From: Rothia similimucilaginosa
GTDB lineage: Bacteria; Actinomycetota; Actinomycetes; Actinomycetales; Micrococcaceae
Direction: 5' to 3'
Length of the DNA stretch: 64,000 nt
NCBI RefSeq assembly: GCF_029850875.1
Contig: NZ_JAOVAM010000009.1
Location: 33,337-97,336, forward strand
Both the position numbers and the translations under genes were made by a program. The notes beneath the pieces are model-generated. The model did not search any database. It was not told the origin of the DNA and saw only the letters and a program-made list of their open reading frames with translations. Below, one piece after another: positions 27,701-35,951 of this stretch (positions within the stretch are counted from its first letter, which is position 1; each line of letters begins with the position of its first letter).

Positions 27701-27850
27701 CCACAGCCAGTCCGTGTACACCTGGGACGCACCCACAAACGCAGCAATGAGCACCGCCACCACAGCAATCGTTGCCTTCAGGGGGCTACGGCGCTTGGGG
27801 GCAGGATTCGTCGGCTTGGGATGCGCGGTGTTATTGGTCGATTCAGACAC
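24731..27850 (-). CDS. UPF0182 family large membrane protein
   Basis: 1039 residues. About seven membrane helices occupy the first 320 residues, including AVVAVLIAAFVGASQVYTDW at the start. A large extracytoplasmic domain follows (about 340-940). The tail (about 950-1039) is Ala/Ser/Pro-rich and disordered with a coiled segment. The family is widespread in actinobacteria and has no proven function. It lies beside a PDZ-Lon protease gene, as Rv3193c and Rv3194c do in M. tuberculosis. The Ser/Ala-rich C-terminal extension looks lineage-specific. Confidence 0.93.
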   Translation of the reverse strand: MSESTNNTAHPKPTNPAPKRRSPLKATIAVVAVLIAAFVGASQVYTDWLWFDQLGYSTVFTTQILLKAAVFVVAALVVSVPLWTSMSYAVRHADVAPDPEKKPQATPNPNQSVPTSGTDAAEQMLRDVFGQQRAEESMRRYHESVDKARKVLLIAVPLLLGLFIASATMTQWSTVALFFNQQSFGKTDPEFGLDYGFFLFALPFFRMVVTLVTSAVVLSALAGLFMHYFYGGIKVQPGGMSTTVAFRRHAAIVVAAFLLTRAVSFWLDRYSSTQQQVGRWAGAMYTDVNSSIPVNAILAISALLVALMFVVAASMNRWRLPLISTAMLVIVAVVAGGLYPWIVQRFQVVPNEQGAQAKFIQRNIDATRYAYGLDKIEATPYDATIDTRAGALSSSSATIANIRLLDPNVVSSAFAQMQQFRPYYRFDSQLAVDRYSVGNTTQDTVLAARELNPAQTSGDSWYNRHVVYTHGYGVIAAYGNQVDSAGNPKFLQSGIKATGALSEDYEPRIYFGMSSPEYSIVGGKGDTLELDRPLSAEETNASDAKYTFAGYGGPRVDSLLARLSYAIKFQSSDILLSDAVREGSQILYERNPLDRVRKVAPYLSVDSKPYPAIVNNRVQWIVDAYTTSDQFPYAQGSSQDAATAAGTQRSNSVNYIRNSVKATVDAYDGSVTLYAWDEQDPVLKAWQGVFPGTVKSYREMNASLMSHVRYPTDMFNIQRTMLNKYHVTNANSFYAGDDVWSIPNDPTNDRNQPISPYYLSLQMPGDSRAHFSLTTTFIPQQSDSNSRNVMYGFLAANGDAGTGKDGERSPDYGKLRLLELPRSSVVPGPGQAQNIFNSDAEVSNQLNLLRRGSSEVINGNMLTLPVGGGMLYVQPVYVQSSGDAKYPRLQRVLVSFGDKVGFAPTLEEALNQVFDGSSGVKLDGSSSASPSASGSSGASTGASSVSQSSELKQALTDASKAMTDADAAMKKGDWAAYGEAQKRLEAAVNKALEAEEAQSTASAKASASAAPSTSTTPSAAASASAPASAKPSASALASR

Positions 27851-28014
27851 AATTCCTCGCTCATCATATGTTCAGAGAAAATAACTGCCTTTAAGTATCT
27901 CAGAGGTACAGCAGAAGGGCAGAAACTCGTAGAAGCTCGGGGCGAAATATGACCGGGTTAAGAGATTTTGAGGCGCGAAATAATGAGGTGAGGACAGAGA
28001 AAAGGACGCAGAAC

Positions 28015-28042
28015 AGCCCCGGTACCGTAAAGTACCGGGGCT
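28015..28042 (-). terminator. Hairpin after the PDZ-Lon protease gene
   Basis: AGCCCCGGTAC pairs with GTACCGGGGCT around a 6-base loop, about 50 bases after the protease stop. It lacks a long T-run, so termination may be partial. Confidence 0.65.
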
Positions 28043-28089
28043 GACTTCTACGTTATACGGGTTAGAACCTCTCGGAGAGAAACGTTACG

Positions 28090-29313
28090 TTAGGAGCCGC
28101 AACGGGGCAGGGAATCATCCGGTGTACCGGACTTAATCGCCTCCACCGTCTTCACCGCCTCATCCAGGGTCGACACCGGAATCACAGTCATCGTGCCGCT
28201 CACCTGACCGGCGTGATAGTAGTTGAACAGGTCGGGGTCCTGCGCCTGCATCTTCACAATCGAATCGCAGTTCTCCTTCGGCGCCAAGAAATAACGCGCA
28301 CCGTAACGGCCCGTCGCCAGGATCTTATACTTAATGCCGCCAATTGCGCCAACCTTACCGTCAGCATCAATCGTGCCAGTACCCGAAATGTAGCTACGGT
28401 ATGGGTCGCCTCCGGCGTCCTCATCGGCGAGCAGAGTACCCTCACTCAGTTTATCGACCGTACCCAGCGCGAGCATCAGACCCGCGCTCGGACCGCCCAC
28501 ACCGTCCAGGTTGTACTGCACGTGCGCCGGCAGGTCATAGCTCTGCTTCAAGCCAGCACCCAGAATCCAGCGGCTATTGTCACTGGAACGAACCGGGGTC
28601 AGCTTAAACGTCTGCTGCGTGCCGTCACGTTCCACGGTCACGTCAATCGGCGAACCGTTCGAGGCGTTTACCGCCTTCGGAACATCGGTGAGGGTCTCAA
28701 TTTGATTCTCCCCCACCTTCACGATGCGGTCATCAGCCTTCAGCGCGCTCGCGGCCGGGGAACCCTCGACCGTGGAAAGCACCTGAACCTTCTCATTCAC
28801 TGCCATCTTCAGCTCGCGCATCGCCGCGACCTTCGCCTGAGTCTGCGAATCAGCCATCTGCGCGCCGGTCGCCGCCGTTGCCTGTTCATGGCTCACGTGC
28901 GGGTACAGGGCATCGGTCGGCACCACGAGACTACGGTTACCGTCAAACGCCAACCAGCTGTAGAAAGCCTCCGCGCCGGACAGCTCTGTGTACGGGCCAC
29001 CCGAAACCGACACCGTGGTCATGTTCATCTTGCCAAACGTCTTATAGCTGGGAGCGCCAGAAACCTCAATGACATCCTTCTCCTGGTACGTTCCGAGCAC
29101 GTCAAAGAGCGGGCCGGGGCCCTCCTTCACATAGGAACTGGGCAGAATAAAAGCACCAGCCAGCAGGGCGCACGTTGCCACAGCGCTGACCGAACGCAGG
29201 TTCACACGGCGCGGGGCAAAACGCGAAAAACGCTTAGCCGCCTTCTCATCACTCTTCACACTCGCGGAGACGGCGTTCGATTGTTGCTCAGCATCAGGGG
29301 TGGACTTAGTCAT
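28090..29313 (-). CDS. Membrane-anchored PDZ domain/Lon-type protease
   Basis: 407 residues. A membrane helix (about 41-60) is followed by an extracytoplasmic part. A PDZ domain spans about 175-235 (VQVLSTVEGSPAASALKADDRIVKV). The C-terminal Lon-like peptidase domain has Ser276 in GVGGPSAGLML and Lys328 in IGGIKYK, the Ser-Lys dyad. It has no ATPase domain, so activity is ATP-independent and outside the cytoplasm. It resembles YlbL of Bacillus and Rv3194c of mycobacteria, which may degrade misfolded or regulatory membrane proteins. Confidence 0.92.
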   Translation of the reverse strand: MTKSTPDAEQQSNAVSASVKSDEKAAKRFSRFAPRRVNLRSVSAVATCALLAGAFILPSSYVKEGPGPLFDVLGTYQEKDVIEVSGAPSYKTFGKMNMTTVSVSGGPYTELSGAEAFYSWLAFDGNRSLVVPTDALYPHVSHEQATAATGAQMADSQTQAKVAAMRELKMAVNEKVQVLSTVEGSPAASALKADDRIVKVGENQIETLTDVPKAVNASNGSPIDVTVERDGTQQTFKLTPVRSSDNSRWILGAGLKQSYDLPAHVQYNLDGVGGPSAGLMLALGTVDKLSEGTLLADEDAGGDPYRSYISGTGTIDADGKVGAIGGIKYKILATGRYGARYFLAPKENCDSIVKMQAQDPDLFNYYHAGQVSGTMTVIPVSTLDEAVKTVEAIKSGTPDDSLPRCGS

Positions 29314-29611
29314 GGTTTCTACAGTACCGGATAAACCTGCTTTTCAACACGCGGGCGGTCACCGTTACCCCGCTAAAAATAGAGTAACCAGGAGGCGGTC
29401 ACGCTCTGACCCGCACCACGCTTTGTCAGCACCTGACCGTGACAACGGCACGAAAAAACTCCCAAACCCTGACCCCAAAGACAAGATTGTGAGCCCTTAG
29501 CTGATTAACCCGCCTCCACAGCAATGACACGGGAAATTCTCAGCAAAAATCGGTAGGCTGGACAGCGAGCGGGCCAGCTACGCCCACCCCCGGATTACGA
29601 AAGGCTTCTAC
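29314..29611. other. Divergent promoter region
   Basis: 298 bases between the divergent PDZ-Lon and DUF2342 genes. It must hold both promoters. A TAGGCT about 60 bases upstream of the DUF2342 start could be a -10 element, but no strong -35 stands out. Confidence 0.35.
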
Positions 29612-31075
29612 ATGTCTGAGAACCCCACCGGCGGCGCCTCCAACGAGCGCGACCCCCTCGAAGAATTCATTAAGAAGATGCAGGAGCAGGGCTTCGACCC
29701 CTCCGCGGGGGCAACCGGCCAGGGCGGCAAGGGCACCTCCTCCAACGCGCAGAACCCCTTCAGCGCACTCTTCGGCGAAGGCGGTCAGAACCCCTTCGGC
29801 ATCAGCATCGACCCTGAAGACCTGAAGAACATGGGCATGGGTTTCGACCCCGCAATGATGCAGAGCATGTTTGCGCAGGTGCAGGCGATGTTCTCCGGCG
29901 CGGGCGCATCCGACAGCTCCAGCGGCGTGAACTGGGACAACGTGAAGAACCAGACACGTCAGATGCTCGTCTCCATGGGTAAAGACCCCTCCGTACCCGA
30001 AAATCTCAAGCGCGCAGTAGAAGACGCGGCGAACCTCGCCGACCTCTGGCTGGATGCGGTGACCACCATTGAGCGCCACAACCACCCGGTGCAGGCATGG
30101 TCCAAGGCGGAATGGGTTGAGCATTCCTTCGACTCCTGGCGCGAAATGGTCGAGCCGGTCGCAGCCGAAGTCACCCAGTCCATGGTCATGCCCGGCGCGT
30201 CCGAAGACGTACCCGAAGAAATCTCTCAGATCCTTAACAGCGGCTTCTTGAACAACATTGGTTCCGTGATTTTTGGTGCGCAGATGGCGCAGGCACTCGC
30301 ACAGCTCGCCGGTGAAGTCTACTCCTCCACCGACGTGGGCTTCCCCCTCGCGCCCGGTTCCTCCGCGCTACTACCCAACGGCTACCAGCAGCTCGCCGAC
30401 AGCATCGAGGTTCCCCCACAGGAGGTCCTACTCTACCTCGCAGTGCGTGAATCTGCGCTGATTCGCCTGCACAAGGCAAACCCCTGGCTGCGTGAAGACC
30501 TGGTTCAGCTCGTGGCGCGCTACGCCCGCGGCATTCGCGTGGACATGAACCGCATGCAGGACGCCGCATCCCAGGTGGATATGAGCAACCCCGACGCCGT
30601 ACAGGAAGCATTCGAAGGCGGCCTGTTCAGCCCCCAGCGCACCGAAGATCAGGAACTAGCGGTGCAACGTCTGGAGAGTCTGCTCGCGCTCATCGAAGGT
30701 TGGGTATCCGTCGTAACCGAGGACGCGACCCGCAACCTGCCCAAGGCACCGCAACTGACCGAAATTATGGCGCGCCGCCGCATCGACGGCGGCCCCAGCG
30801 AGCAGGTCTTCGAGAACCTGGTCGGCCTGGAACTGCGCCCCCGCCTAGTGCGTGAGGCACAGCAGTTCTGGCGCTGGTACGAAAACGCCCACGGCATTGA
30901 GGCGCGCGACGGCCTCTGGGACACCCCGGAGACCCTGCCCACCCCCGCCGAGCTGGAAGACTTCACCGCATACGATGCGCGCATGAACGAAATCAGCCTG
31001 GACGACGTAGACTTCGACTCGGAGCTACAGAAGCTACTGGACGGTGGCTTCGGCGACGCGCCCGAAGAAAAGTAA
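29612..31075 (+). CDS. DUF2342/zincin_2-like protein
   Basis: 487 residues. The N-terminal 100 residues are Gly/Met/Gln-rich. The core has NHPVQAWSKAEWVEHSFDSWREMVEP (about 157-181) and PPQEVLLYLAVRESALIRLHKANPWLRE (about 268-295), both typical of the actinobacterial DUF2342 family annotated as a zinc-dependent protease or hydrolase. I see no HExxH. From memory, relatives have REAAH where this protein has RESAL, so the metal site may be altered. Function is unproven. Position next to the PDZ-Lon gene matches Rv3195. A strong terminator follows. Confidence 0.82.
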   Translation: MSENPTGGASNERDPLEEFIKKMQEQGFDPSAGATGQGGKGTSSNAQNPFSALFGEGGQNPFGISIDPEDLKNMGMGFDPAMMQSMFAQVQAMFSGAGASDSSSGVNWDNVKNQTRQMLVSMGKDPSVPENLKRAVEDAANLADLWLDAVTTIERHNHPVQAWSKAEWVEHSFDSWREMVEPVAAEVTQSMVMPGASEDVPEEISQILNSGFLNNIGSVIFGAQMAQALAQLAGEVYSSTDVGFPLAPGSSALLPNGYQQLADSIEVPPQEVLLYLAVRESALIRLHKANPWLREDLVQLVARYARGIRVDMNRMQDAASQVDMSNPDAVQEAFEGGLFSPQRTEDQELAVQRLESLLALIEGWVSVVTEDATRNLPKAPQLTEIMARRRIDGGPSEQVFENLVGLELRPRLVREAQQFWRWYENAHGIEARDGLWDTPETLPTPAELEDFTAYDARMNEISLDDVDFDSELQKLLDGGFGDAPEEK

Positions 31076-31170
31076 CGCTGAGCGCAGTAACATCGCGGGA
31101 AACATCGGGATTTTGAGCCGCAAAAAGTAGAGCGGCACAAGTAGCGCGGCGAAAAGTAATTAGCTGACAC

Positions 31171-31216
31171 CTTGAGCGGGGGTGGCTTGTGAATGTACAA
31201 GCCACCCCCGCTCAAG
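31171..31216. terminator. Strong bidirectional terminator
   Basis: A perfect 20-base-pair stem (CTTGAGCGGGGGTGGCTTGT with its complement) around a 6-base loop, followed on plus by a T-rich stretch. It separates the convergent DUF2342 and YgjP-type genes. Confidence 0.9.
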
Positions 31217-31257
31217 TGTTCGGTTGGTTTTTGCTTCGTTGATTTTCGGGAAGCGCT

Positions 31258-31896
31258 TTAGTCGGCGGTGTTTTCACCCTGCCCATCCCCAACGTGTTCG
31301 CCCTCAGCACGCGAGCGCCCCAGCGCGTAGCCCTCCAGGTAGGCTTGTGCCCGCAGCAGCTGCGGGTAGCGCGCCTCCAGAGTACGGAACGCCTCCGAAT
31401 GATTCGGCTGCAGCAGGTGGCAGAGCTCGTGGTGAATCACCGAATCCAGCGCATACTCGGGTACGCCCTGCAGCTCCGAGGAGATGCGGATCTGCGTGTT
31501 CGCGTAGGTTGCCGAACCCCAGCGCTGACGCTGATTGCTTACCCAGCGAATCGACAGTCTCTCCAGCCTGCCCGAGGCAACCAGCTCCGGCAGATGCTTC
31601 TGCGCCAGATGCAGGGCACGGGAGCGCAGGTACTCGTCTGTGACCGTCAACTGTGTGGCACGCTCACGGCGGGCGGCACGACGCTGAATGCGCGGCAGCA
31701 GGCGGGCGATATGCTCGTCAATCTCTTCGCTCGTGCTGGCGGCGGGAATGAGCAGACGGTAGGCGGGGTTGCCGTGCTCATCCACGCCGTCGCGCTGCAT
31801 ACTGATGGTGCGGGTGCGGCGCGCCGAGCGGACCAGCTCAATCTGCGGGCGGTCCTCGGTGGCGGGCAGAATTTCACGCTTAAAACGCTGAGCCAT
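31258..31896 (-). CDS. YgjP-type (DUF45) metallopeptidase-like protein
   Basis: 212 residues from the ATG at 31894-31896, which has AGAGGAG upstream. A longer frame runs back inside uvrD2 and is rejected. The zinc motif is HHELCHLLQPNHSEAF (HExxH plus downstream His/Glu), preceded by RWGSATYANTQIRISSEL, the YgjP signature. The family comprises small cytosolic zinc peptidases, often near helicase or restriction genes, with unknown substrates. Its start overlaps the end of uvrD2 by 17 bases, suggesting coupled translation. Confidence 0.85.
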   Translation of the reverse strand: MAQRFKREILPATEDRPQIELVRSARRTRTISMQRDGVDEHGNPAYRLLIPAASTSEEIDEHIARLLPRIQRRAARRERATQLTVTDEYLRSRALHLAQKHLPELVASGRLERLSIRWVSNQRQRWGSATYANTQIRISSELQGVPEYALDSVIHHELCHLLQPNHSEAFRTLEARYPQLLRAQAYLEGYALGRSRAEGEHVGDGQGENTAD

Positions 31897-33799
31897 ATTC
31901 TCCTCTTCCCTTCGACGAACGGCGAGCCGGTGCCGAGCGAACCTGGCTATACGACGAGCCGGCGCTTTCAGCCCTGCGGCGGCGCTTCGCCGGATCAATA
32001 TCGTCCAGGAAACGCGAACGCTTCCGCTGACCGCGACCACCCACGGTGCGAGTCATCGTCCAGGTCAGCCACAGATACTTGCGAGCACGCGTAATGCCCA
32101 CATACAGCAGGCGGCGCTCCTCATCCACCTCATCCGGGGTGGTTGCAAAAGTGATCGGCATGAGGCCCTCGTTCAGGCCACATAGGAACACGGCATCCCA
32201 TTCCAGGCCCTTAGCCGCGTGCAGAGAGGCGAGGGTTACGCCATTGACCTGCGGTGCATCATTGAATTCGCTGCGATGGTTCAGAGTCGCCACAACCTCG
32301 TGCATGGTCAAAGGTAGCGGCTCGGGCACACCCGGGCGCGGGTTTGCGCGATGCTCTTGAAGCTGCTCTTGGCGGTTCTGCGCCATCATGTCCACCATGT
32401 GCACGAGTGCGGCGAGGGATTCCCACTTCTGGCGGGTGGCGCCTCCCGAAAGGGGGGCTTCCTCCTTATAGCCGATGCCGCCGAGCACATCGCGGGTGTA
32501 ACGGGTGACGTCCTCGGTACCGTCGGTGGACTTGGCCGAACCACGCAGGGCAAGCATCGCCTGCTTGACCTCGGGGCGCTCAAAGAAACGCTCCGCGCCG
32601 CGCAGCTGGTACGGAATGTGGGCGGTAGCCAGCGCAGATTCAATCGCCGCCGACTGCGCGTTCGTGCGGAACAGCACCGCAATCTCTGAAGGCGGCACAC
32701 CGTCCTTCTCAATCAGGTCGCGGATATCCTCGGCGATGCCGGCGGCCTCCTGCTCATCGTCCGCGTAGCCGAACCATTCCACGTCCACGCCGGGGCCGCG
32801 CTGAGACATCAGCTCCAGCGGCGGCGCCCACGAATGCGGGCTCGAATCCGGATGCGGTCGACGCGCCGCCAACAGACGGTTCGCCAACTCCACCACCTGC
32901 GAATGGGAACGGTAGTCGCGGGTCAGCTTCACCGTATGCGCGCCGCGGTACCGGCGCGCAAAATTCAACAGGTAACGGCTGGTCGCGCCGGTAAAAGAGT
33001 AAATCGTCTGGGAGGCATCACCCACCACGCAAATATCCTCGCGGCCGCCCAGCCACACATCCAGCAGACGTTGCTGCAGCGGGGACACGTCCTGGTACTC
33101 GTCCACCACAAAATGGCGGTACTGGTTACGGACGGTCGCAGCAAGCTTCTCGTCCTCCTCCAGCATGGCGATGGTCAGCAACAGTACGTCCTCAAAGTCG
33201 ATGAGGTTACGCTCATCCTTCAAATCCTCATACGCCTGGAAAATACGCTGCATATTCTGCGGGGTAATCGCCGAGGGCAGCTGCTTCTCACTCAGACGCT
33301 GCATGATGGTGTCCGGGGTCAGCAGCTGAACCTTCGCCCACTCAATTAGCGATGCCAAATCACGCAGCAGGGAACGGTCAGTGCTGATGCGCAGACGGTT
33401 CGCCGCCTCCGTAATGAGCGTTGCCTTATTCTGCACGATAGATGGGAAGGTACCGCCCACCACCTGCGGCCAGAAGTACACCAGCTGACGCAGTGCCGCC
33501 GAGTGGAAAGTACGTGCCTGCACTCCGTGCGCACCCAGCTGGTGCAGGCGGGTACGCATCTCCTCCGCAGCACGCAGGGTAAAGGTCAGGGCGAGTACGC
33601 GCGGGCCCTGGTAGCGACCAATCGCAATACCGTAGGCTATGCGGTGCGTAATCGCGCGGGTCTTACCGGTACCGGCACCGGCGAGCACGCGCATGGGGCC
33701 GTCCAGCTCGGTGGCGACCGCACGCTGATCCGGGTCGAGCCCGGCAAGAATGTCGTCTGCGGAGATCATATGCTGAGGCTGCTGAGGTGTGGCGGTCAT
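31880..33799 (-). CDS. uvrD2: UvrD2-like DNA helicase
   Basis: 639 residues, a superfamily 1A helicase. Walker A is VLAGAGTGKTRA (about residue 37), motif II is VVDEYQDVSPLQQ (about 211) and motif V is SLHAAKGLEWDAVFL. The C-terminus ends in a basic, Arg/Ser-rich tail. Mycobacterial UvrD2 carries a C-terminal HRDC domain and a cysteine cluster; I cannot identify either here, so this may be a shorter form. Unwinding 3'-tailed DNA during replication and repair is the expected role. It lies two genes from the AdnAB genes, as in M. tuberculosis. Confidence 0.88.
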   Translation of the reverse strand: MTATPQQPQHMISADDILAGLDPDQRAVATELDGPMRVLAGAGTGKTRAITHRIAYGIAIGRYQGPRVLALTFTLRAAEEMRTRLHQLGAHGVQARTFHSAALRQLVYFWPQVVGGTFPSIVQNKATLITEAANRLRISTDRSLLRDLASLIEWAKVQLLTPDTIMQRLSEKQLPSAITPQNMQRIFQAYEDLKDERNLIDFEDVLLLTIAMLEEDEKLAATVRNQYRHFVVDEYQDVSPLQQRLLDVWLGGREDICVVGDASQTIYSFTGATSRYLLNFARRYRGAHTVKLTRDYRSHSQVVELANRLLAARRPHPDSSPHSWAPPLELMSQRGPGVDVEWFGYADDEQEAAGIAEDIRDLIEKDGVPPSEIAVLFRTNAQSAAIESALATAHIPYQLRGAERFFERPEVKQAMLALRGSAKSTDGTEDVTRYTRDVLGGIGYKEEAPLSGGATRQKWESLAALVHMVDMMAQNRQEQLQEHRANPRPGVPEPLPLTMHEVVATLNHRSEFNDAPQVNGVTLASLHAAKGLEWDAVFLCGLNEGLMPITFATTPDEVDEERRLLYVGITRARKYLWLTWTMTRTVGGRGQRKRSRFLDDIDPAKRRRRAESAGSSYSQVRSAPARRSSKGRGEYGSAF

Positions 33800-34051
33800 A
33801 ATGCTCCATCAGTAAGGCGGGCGGTACGGACAGGCGGTATACGCTCTCGCGGGGCATACGGGTGCGCGAGGCGGTGATAGCCGGTCTTCCATTGTATTCT
33901 CCCAGCCTGTGTTCTCCAGACCCACCGCGGCTTCTTAACTGTTGCTTTCGTTCAGGGCGTGAGGAATCAGGGTGTGAGGAACCCGCCTTGGACCCGCACG
34001 GTTAGAAGCTCAACGAAATGCGCAGGAATACGCAGATAAGCACGTTTAGGC

Positions 34052-34060
34052 TTGTCCACA
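34052..34060 (+). promoter_or_regulatory. DnaA-box-like site TTGTCCACA
   Basis: Exact match to the consensus used in Streptomyces and mycobacteria, in the uvrD2/phosphotransferase promoter region and just upstream of TTGACA. It sits inside the palindrome CTTGTCCACAAG. One exact match could be chance. Confidence 0.45.
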
Positions 34061-34074
34061 AGTATCTTCACCGC

Positions 34075-34102
34075 TTGACATAAATATCCCAAAAACTACT
34101 AA
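34075..34102 (+). promoter_or_regulatory. Candidate promoter of the phosphotransferase gene
   Basis: Perfect -35 TTGACA at 34075-34080 and a poor -10 TACTAA at 34097-34102, 16 bases apart. The start codon is 31 bases further. The coding start lacks a ribosome binding site; a TAACCT 7 bases before the GTG could alternatively support a leaderless transcript. Confidence 0.4.
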
Positions 34103-34133
34103 ACGGTACATATTGGTTTGGTAACCTTAACCC

Positions 34134-35135
34134 GTGACTTTATCTCCCCTTCAGCTAGCAGCCATTGTCTCCGCCGGAGTGCCCGGGATTTACCCTGTCG
34201 GCGCCGAACCAGTCCGCGAAGACAGCGACGACTTCGACTCGGCAATCATCGCCGACTCCACCGGTCGCCGCTGGCGAGTGCGCGCTCCACGCCGCCCCGA
34301 CGCCAGCATGCGTCTTGAAGCTGAACACCTCATCCTGCAGTCGTTCAGCCCCGGCCTTCGCGCCCGACTGCCCTTCGCCGTACCCACCGTCGCCAGCACC
34401 GTACCCTACGCGAGTGGCAACGTATTCGTGTACACGCACATCCCCGGCACCATCTACGACGTGGACCAGCTCGCCGAGCTGAGCCGGCGCGAAGTTGCAG
34501 CGAACCGCCCTTCCCTGGCATCCATCATCGCCAAAGACATCGCGACCCTGCACGTGATGCCCGAAGACATTATTTACGAAGCCGACCTGCCCTCCTACTC
34601 TTCGGAGCAGATCCGTCGGCGTAAGAACGCCGAGCTCGAGCGTGCGGCCGCAACCGGCAAGGTTCCCGCCGATCTGCTCGCACACTGGCGTACCGTGCTC
34701 TCCCCCGGACCCCTGTGGCAGTTCCGCCCGCGCGTGGTCCACGGTGACATGGGCGCCGAGAACCTCGTACTGCACGTCACGCCCTCGACGGCACGCATCG
34801 TAGAAGTCACCGGCTGGTCCGATGTGCACGTGGGCGACCCCGCGCAGGACTTCGCCTGGCTGTACTCCTGCCAGGACATCGACTTCACCGACGAGTTAAT
34901 CGAGGTGTACCGCCAGCAGATGCCTCAGCTACCCGACGCCTACCTGGCGCAGCGCGCGAACTTCTACGCGGAGTTTGCAATCGCCCAGTGGCTCACCCAT
35001 ACCGTAGAGATCGGCGACCGCGACGGCGCAACCCACGCAGTGTCCATGCTCCTGGACATTCAGGACGACCTGCGAGCTTCCGGCGAACTGCTCGGTCAGG
35101 AGGAGGTCGGCCCGCTGGTCGGTCCCACCGAGTAG
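34134..35135 (+). CDS. Aminoglycoside/macrolide phosphotransferase-family protein
   Basis: 333 residues with a kinase-like fold. The catalytic loop is RVVHGDMGAENLVLH (HGD at 203-205, Asn210). The following metal-binding loop reads VTGWSDVHVGDPAQDF, where relatives usually have IDW or LIDW; the Asp position is taken by Gly227 (see findings). Family members phosphorylate antibiotics or metabolites. The nearest resemblance is macrolide 2'-phosphotransferases, but this is a chromosomal gene in a conserved position and resistance should not be assumed. It starts with GTG. Confidence 0.8.
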   Translation: MTLSPLQLAAIVSAGVPGIYPVGAEPVREDSDDFDSAIIADSTGRRWRVRAPRRPDASMRLEAEHLILQSFSPGLRARLPFAVPTVASTVPYASGNVFVYTHIPGTIYDVDQLAELSRREVAANRPSLASIIAKDIATLHVMPEDIIYEADLPSYSSEQIRRRKNAELERAAATGKVPADLLAHWRTVLSPGPLWQFRPRVVHGDMGAENLVLHVTPSTARIVEVTGWSDVHVGDPAQDFAWLYSCQDIDFTDELIEVYRQQMPQLPDAYLAQRANFYAEFAIAQWLTHTVEIGDRDGATHAVSMLLDIQDDLRASGELLGQEEVGPLVGPTE

Positions 35136-35199
35136 CTGTTAGATTGCTGCCCGCTAGGTTATTGCCCGCCAGGGTGCCACCTACCGCATAGGTTTTCGT

Positions 35200-35232
35200 T
35201 TCAGCCCCGCAGTACTGCACTGCGGGGCTGAA
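35200..35232 (+). terminator. Hairpin after the phosphotransferase gene
   Basis: A perfect 14-base-pair stem (TTCAGCCCCGCAGT with its complement) and 5-base loop, 65 bases after the stop. There is no T-run on plus, so the termination call rests on stem strength. Confidence 0.65.
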
Positions 35233-35792
35233 GTGTATCTATCGGGTTTATATCCTCTGACCTGTGCCTAGTGAAATCAGTTGTCCTGGGTATCTGTCAA
35301 ACCGGCAGAATCATGTCTATAAGGGCTAGCGGAGGGGCTTTAGCGGGCTTTTTATCAATATTTTTTATGTGTTTCCCATCACCTTTTGACTGCCAGTTTT
35401 GCATTTTTGTACAGGAATGGCTCAGATTAAGGCTGAGACTTAAAGGTGCGGTAAAGATGCTATTCACAATATTTCCTGAGCGCAAATGCACTATAAATCC
35501 ACATAAACCAACTTTTGATTTCAAGAGTCCACAGAGCCTCAATTTGACCTTGAGCTACGCTCAAAATAGTGCATTTTGGGGCAAAAACTTTCCCTATAGA
35601 TTTTTTCAAAAACTCCTGGAATACTTTTGCTGTGCCGCAAGAAAACCTGCGGACACATTCCCCATAGCGCACTGACCAGTGCTGATATCGTGGCAGCGAT
35701 AAAAAGGGGAGACAGATTGGACGGGGCCCTGACCAGTCATGTCAGACCCGAGCCGGATTCATGCACCGCGCAACCAATCACCGATGGCAGAA

Positions 35793-35939
35793 AACTATAG
35801 AGCTACTTTCAAGGTTGTGTTTGAGAGTATAGACGCACGCAAACCCCACGGGGCGTCGGCGGCGCGAGTGAGGTCGCGAGAGCGGCAGTCGTTCGGCGCG
35901 ATTCTTTCCCGGACAAGGGCACGAAGGAGCTCTATAGTT
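35793..35939. ncRNA. Candidate structured RNA bounded by a 12-base inverted repeat
   Basis: AACTATAGAGCT at 35793-35804 and AGCTCTATAGTT at 35928-35939 are perfect complements 123 bases apart. Between them are further short complementary GC-rich segments such as CGCGA and TCGCG. A strong hairpin (35952-35995) follows on plus. This fits a folded RNA with closed ends. It matches no RNA family I know, and a small mobile element with terminal repeats is the alternative. Confidence 0.35.
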
Positions 35940-35951
35940 CTTCAGCGGCTG

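Larger units (their letters stand above)
33800..34133. other. Divergent promoter region of uvrD2 and the phosphotransferase gene
   Basis: 334 bases without a gene. It contains a TTGTCCACA at 34052-34060, the usual actinobacterial DnaA-box sequence, and a promoter-like TTGACA at 34075-34080. In M. tuberculosis whiB7 lies near uvrD2; I find no small WhiB-like gene here. Confidence 0.55.

Noticed and set aside
33800..34133. Possible whiB7 gene beside uvrD2
   Set aside because: The gap has no frame with four Cys and a GGVWGG-type motif.
34134..35135. Acquired antibiotic-resistance gene
   Set aside because: Base composition and position match the chromosomal backbone, no mobile element is nearby and the metal loop is atypical, so resistance is not supported.
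35271..35675. 134-codon plus-strand frame after the phosphotransferase gene
   Set aside because: Lies in AT-rich DNA with poor start signals and unlikely amino-acid make-up.
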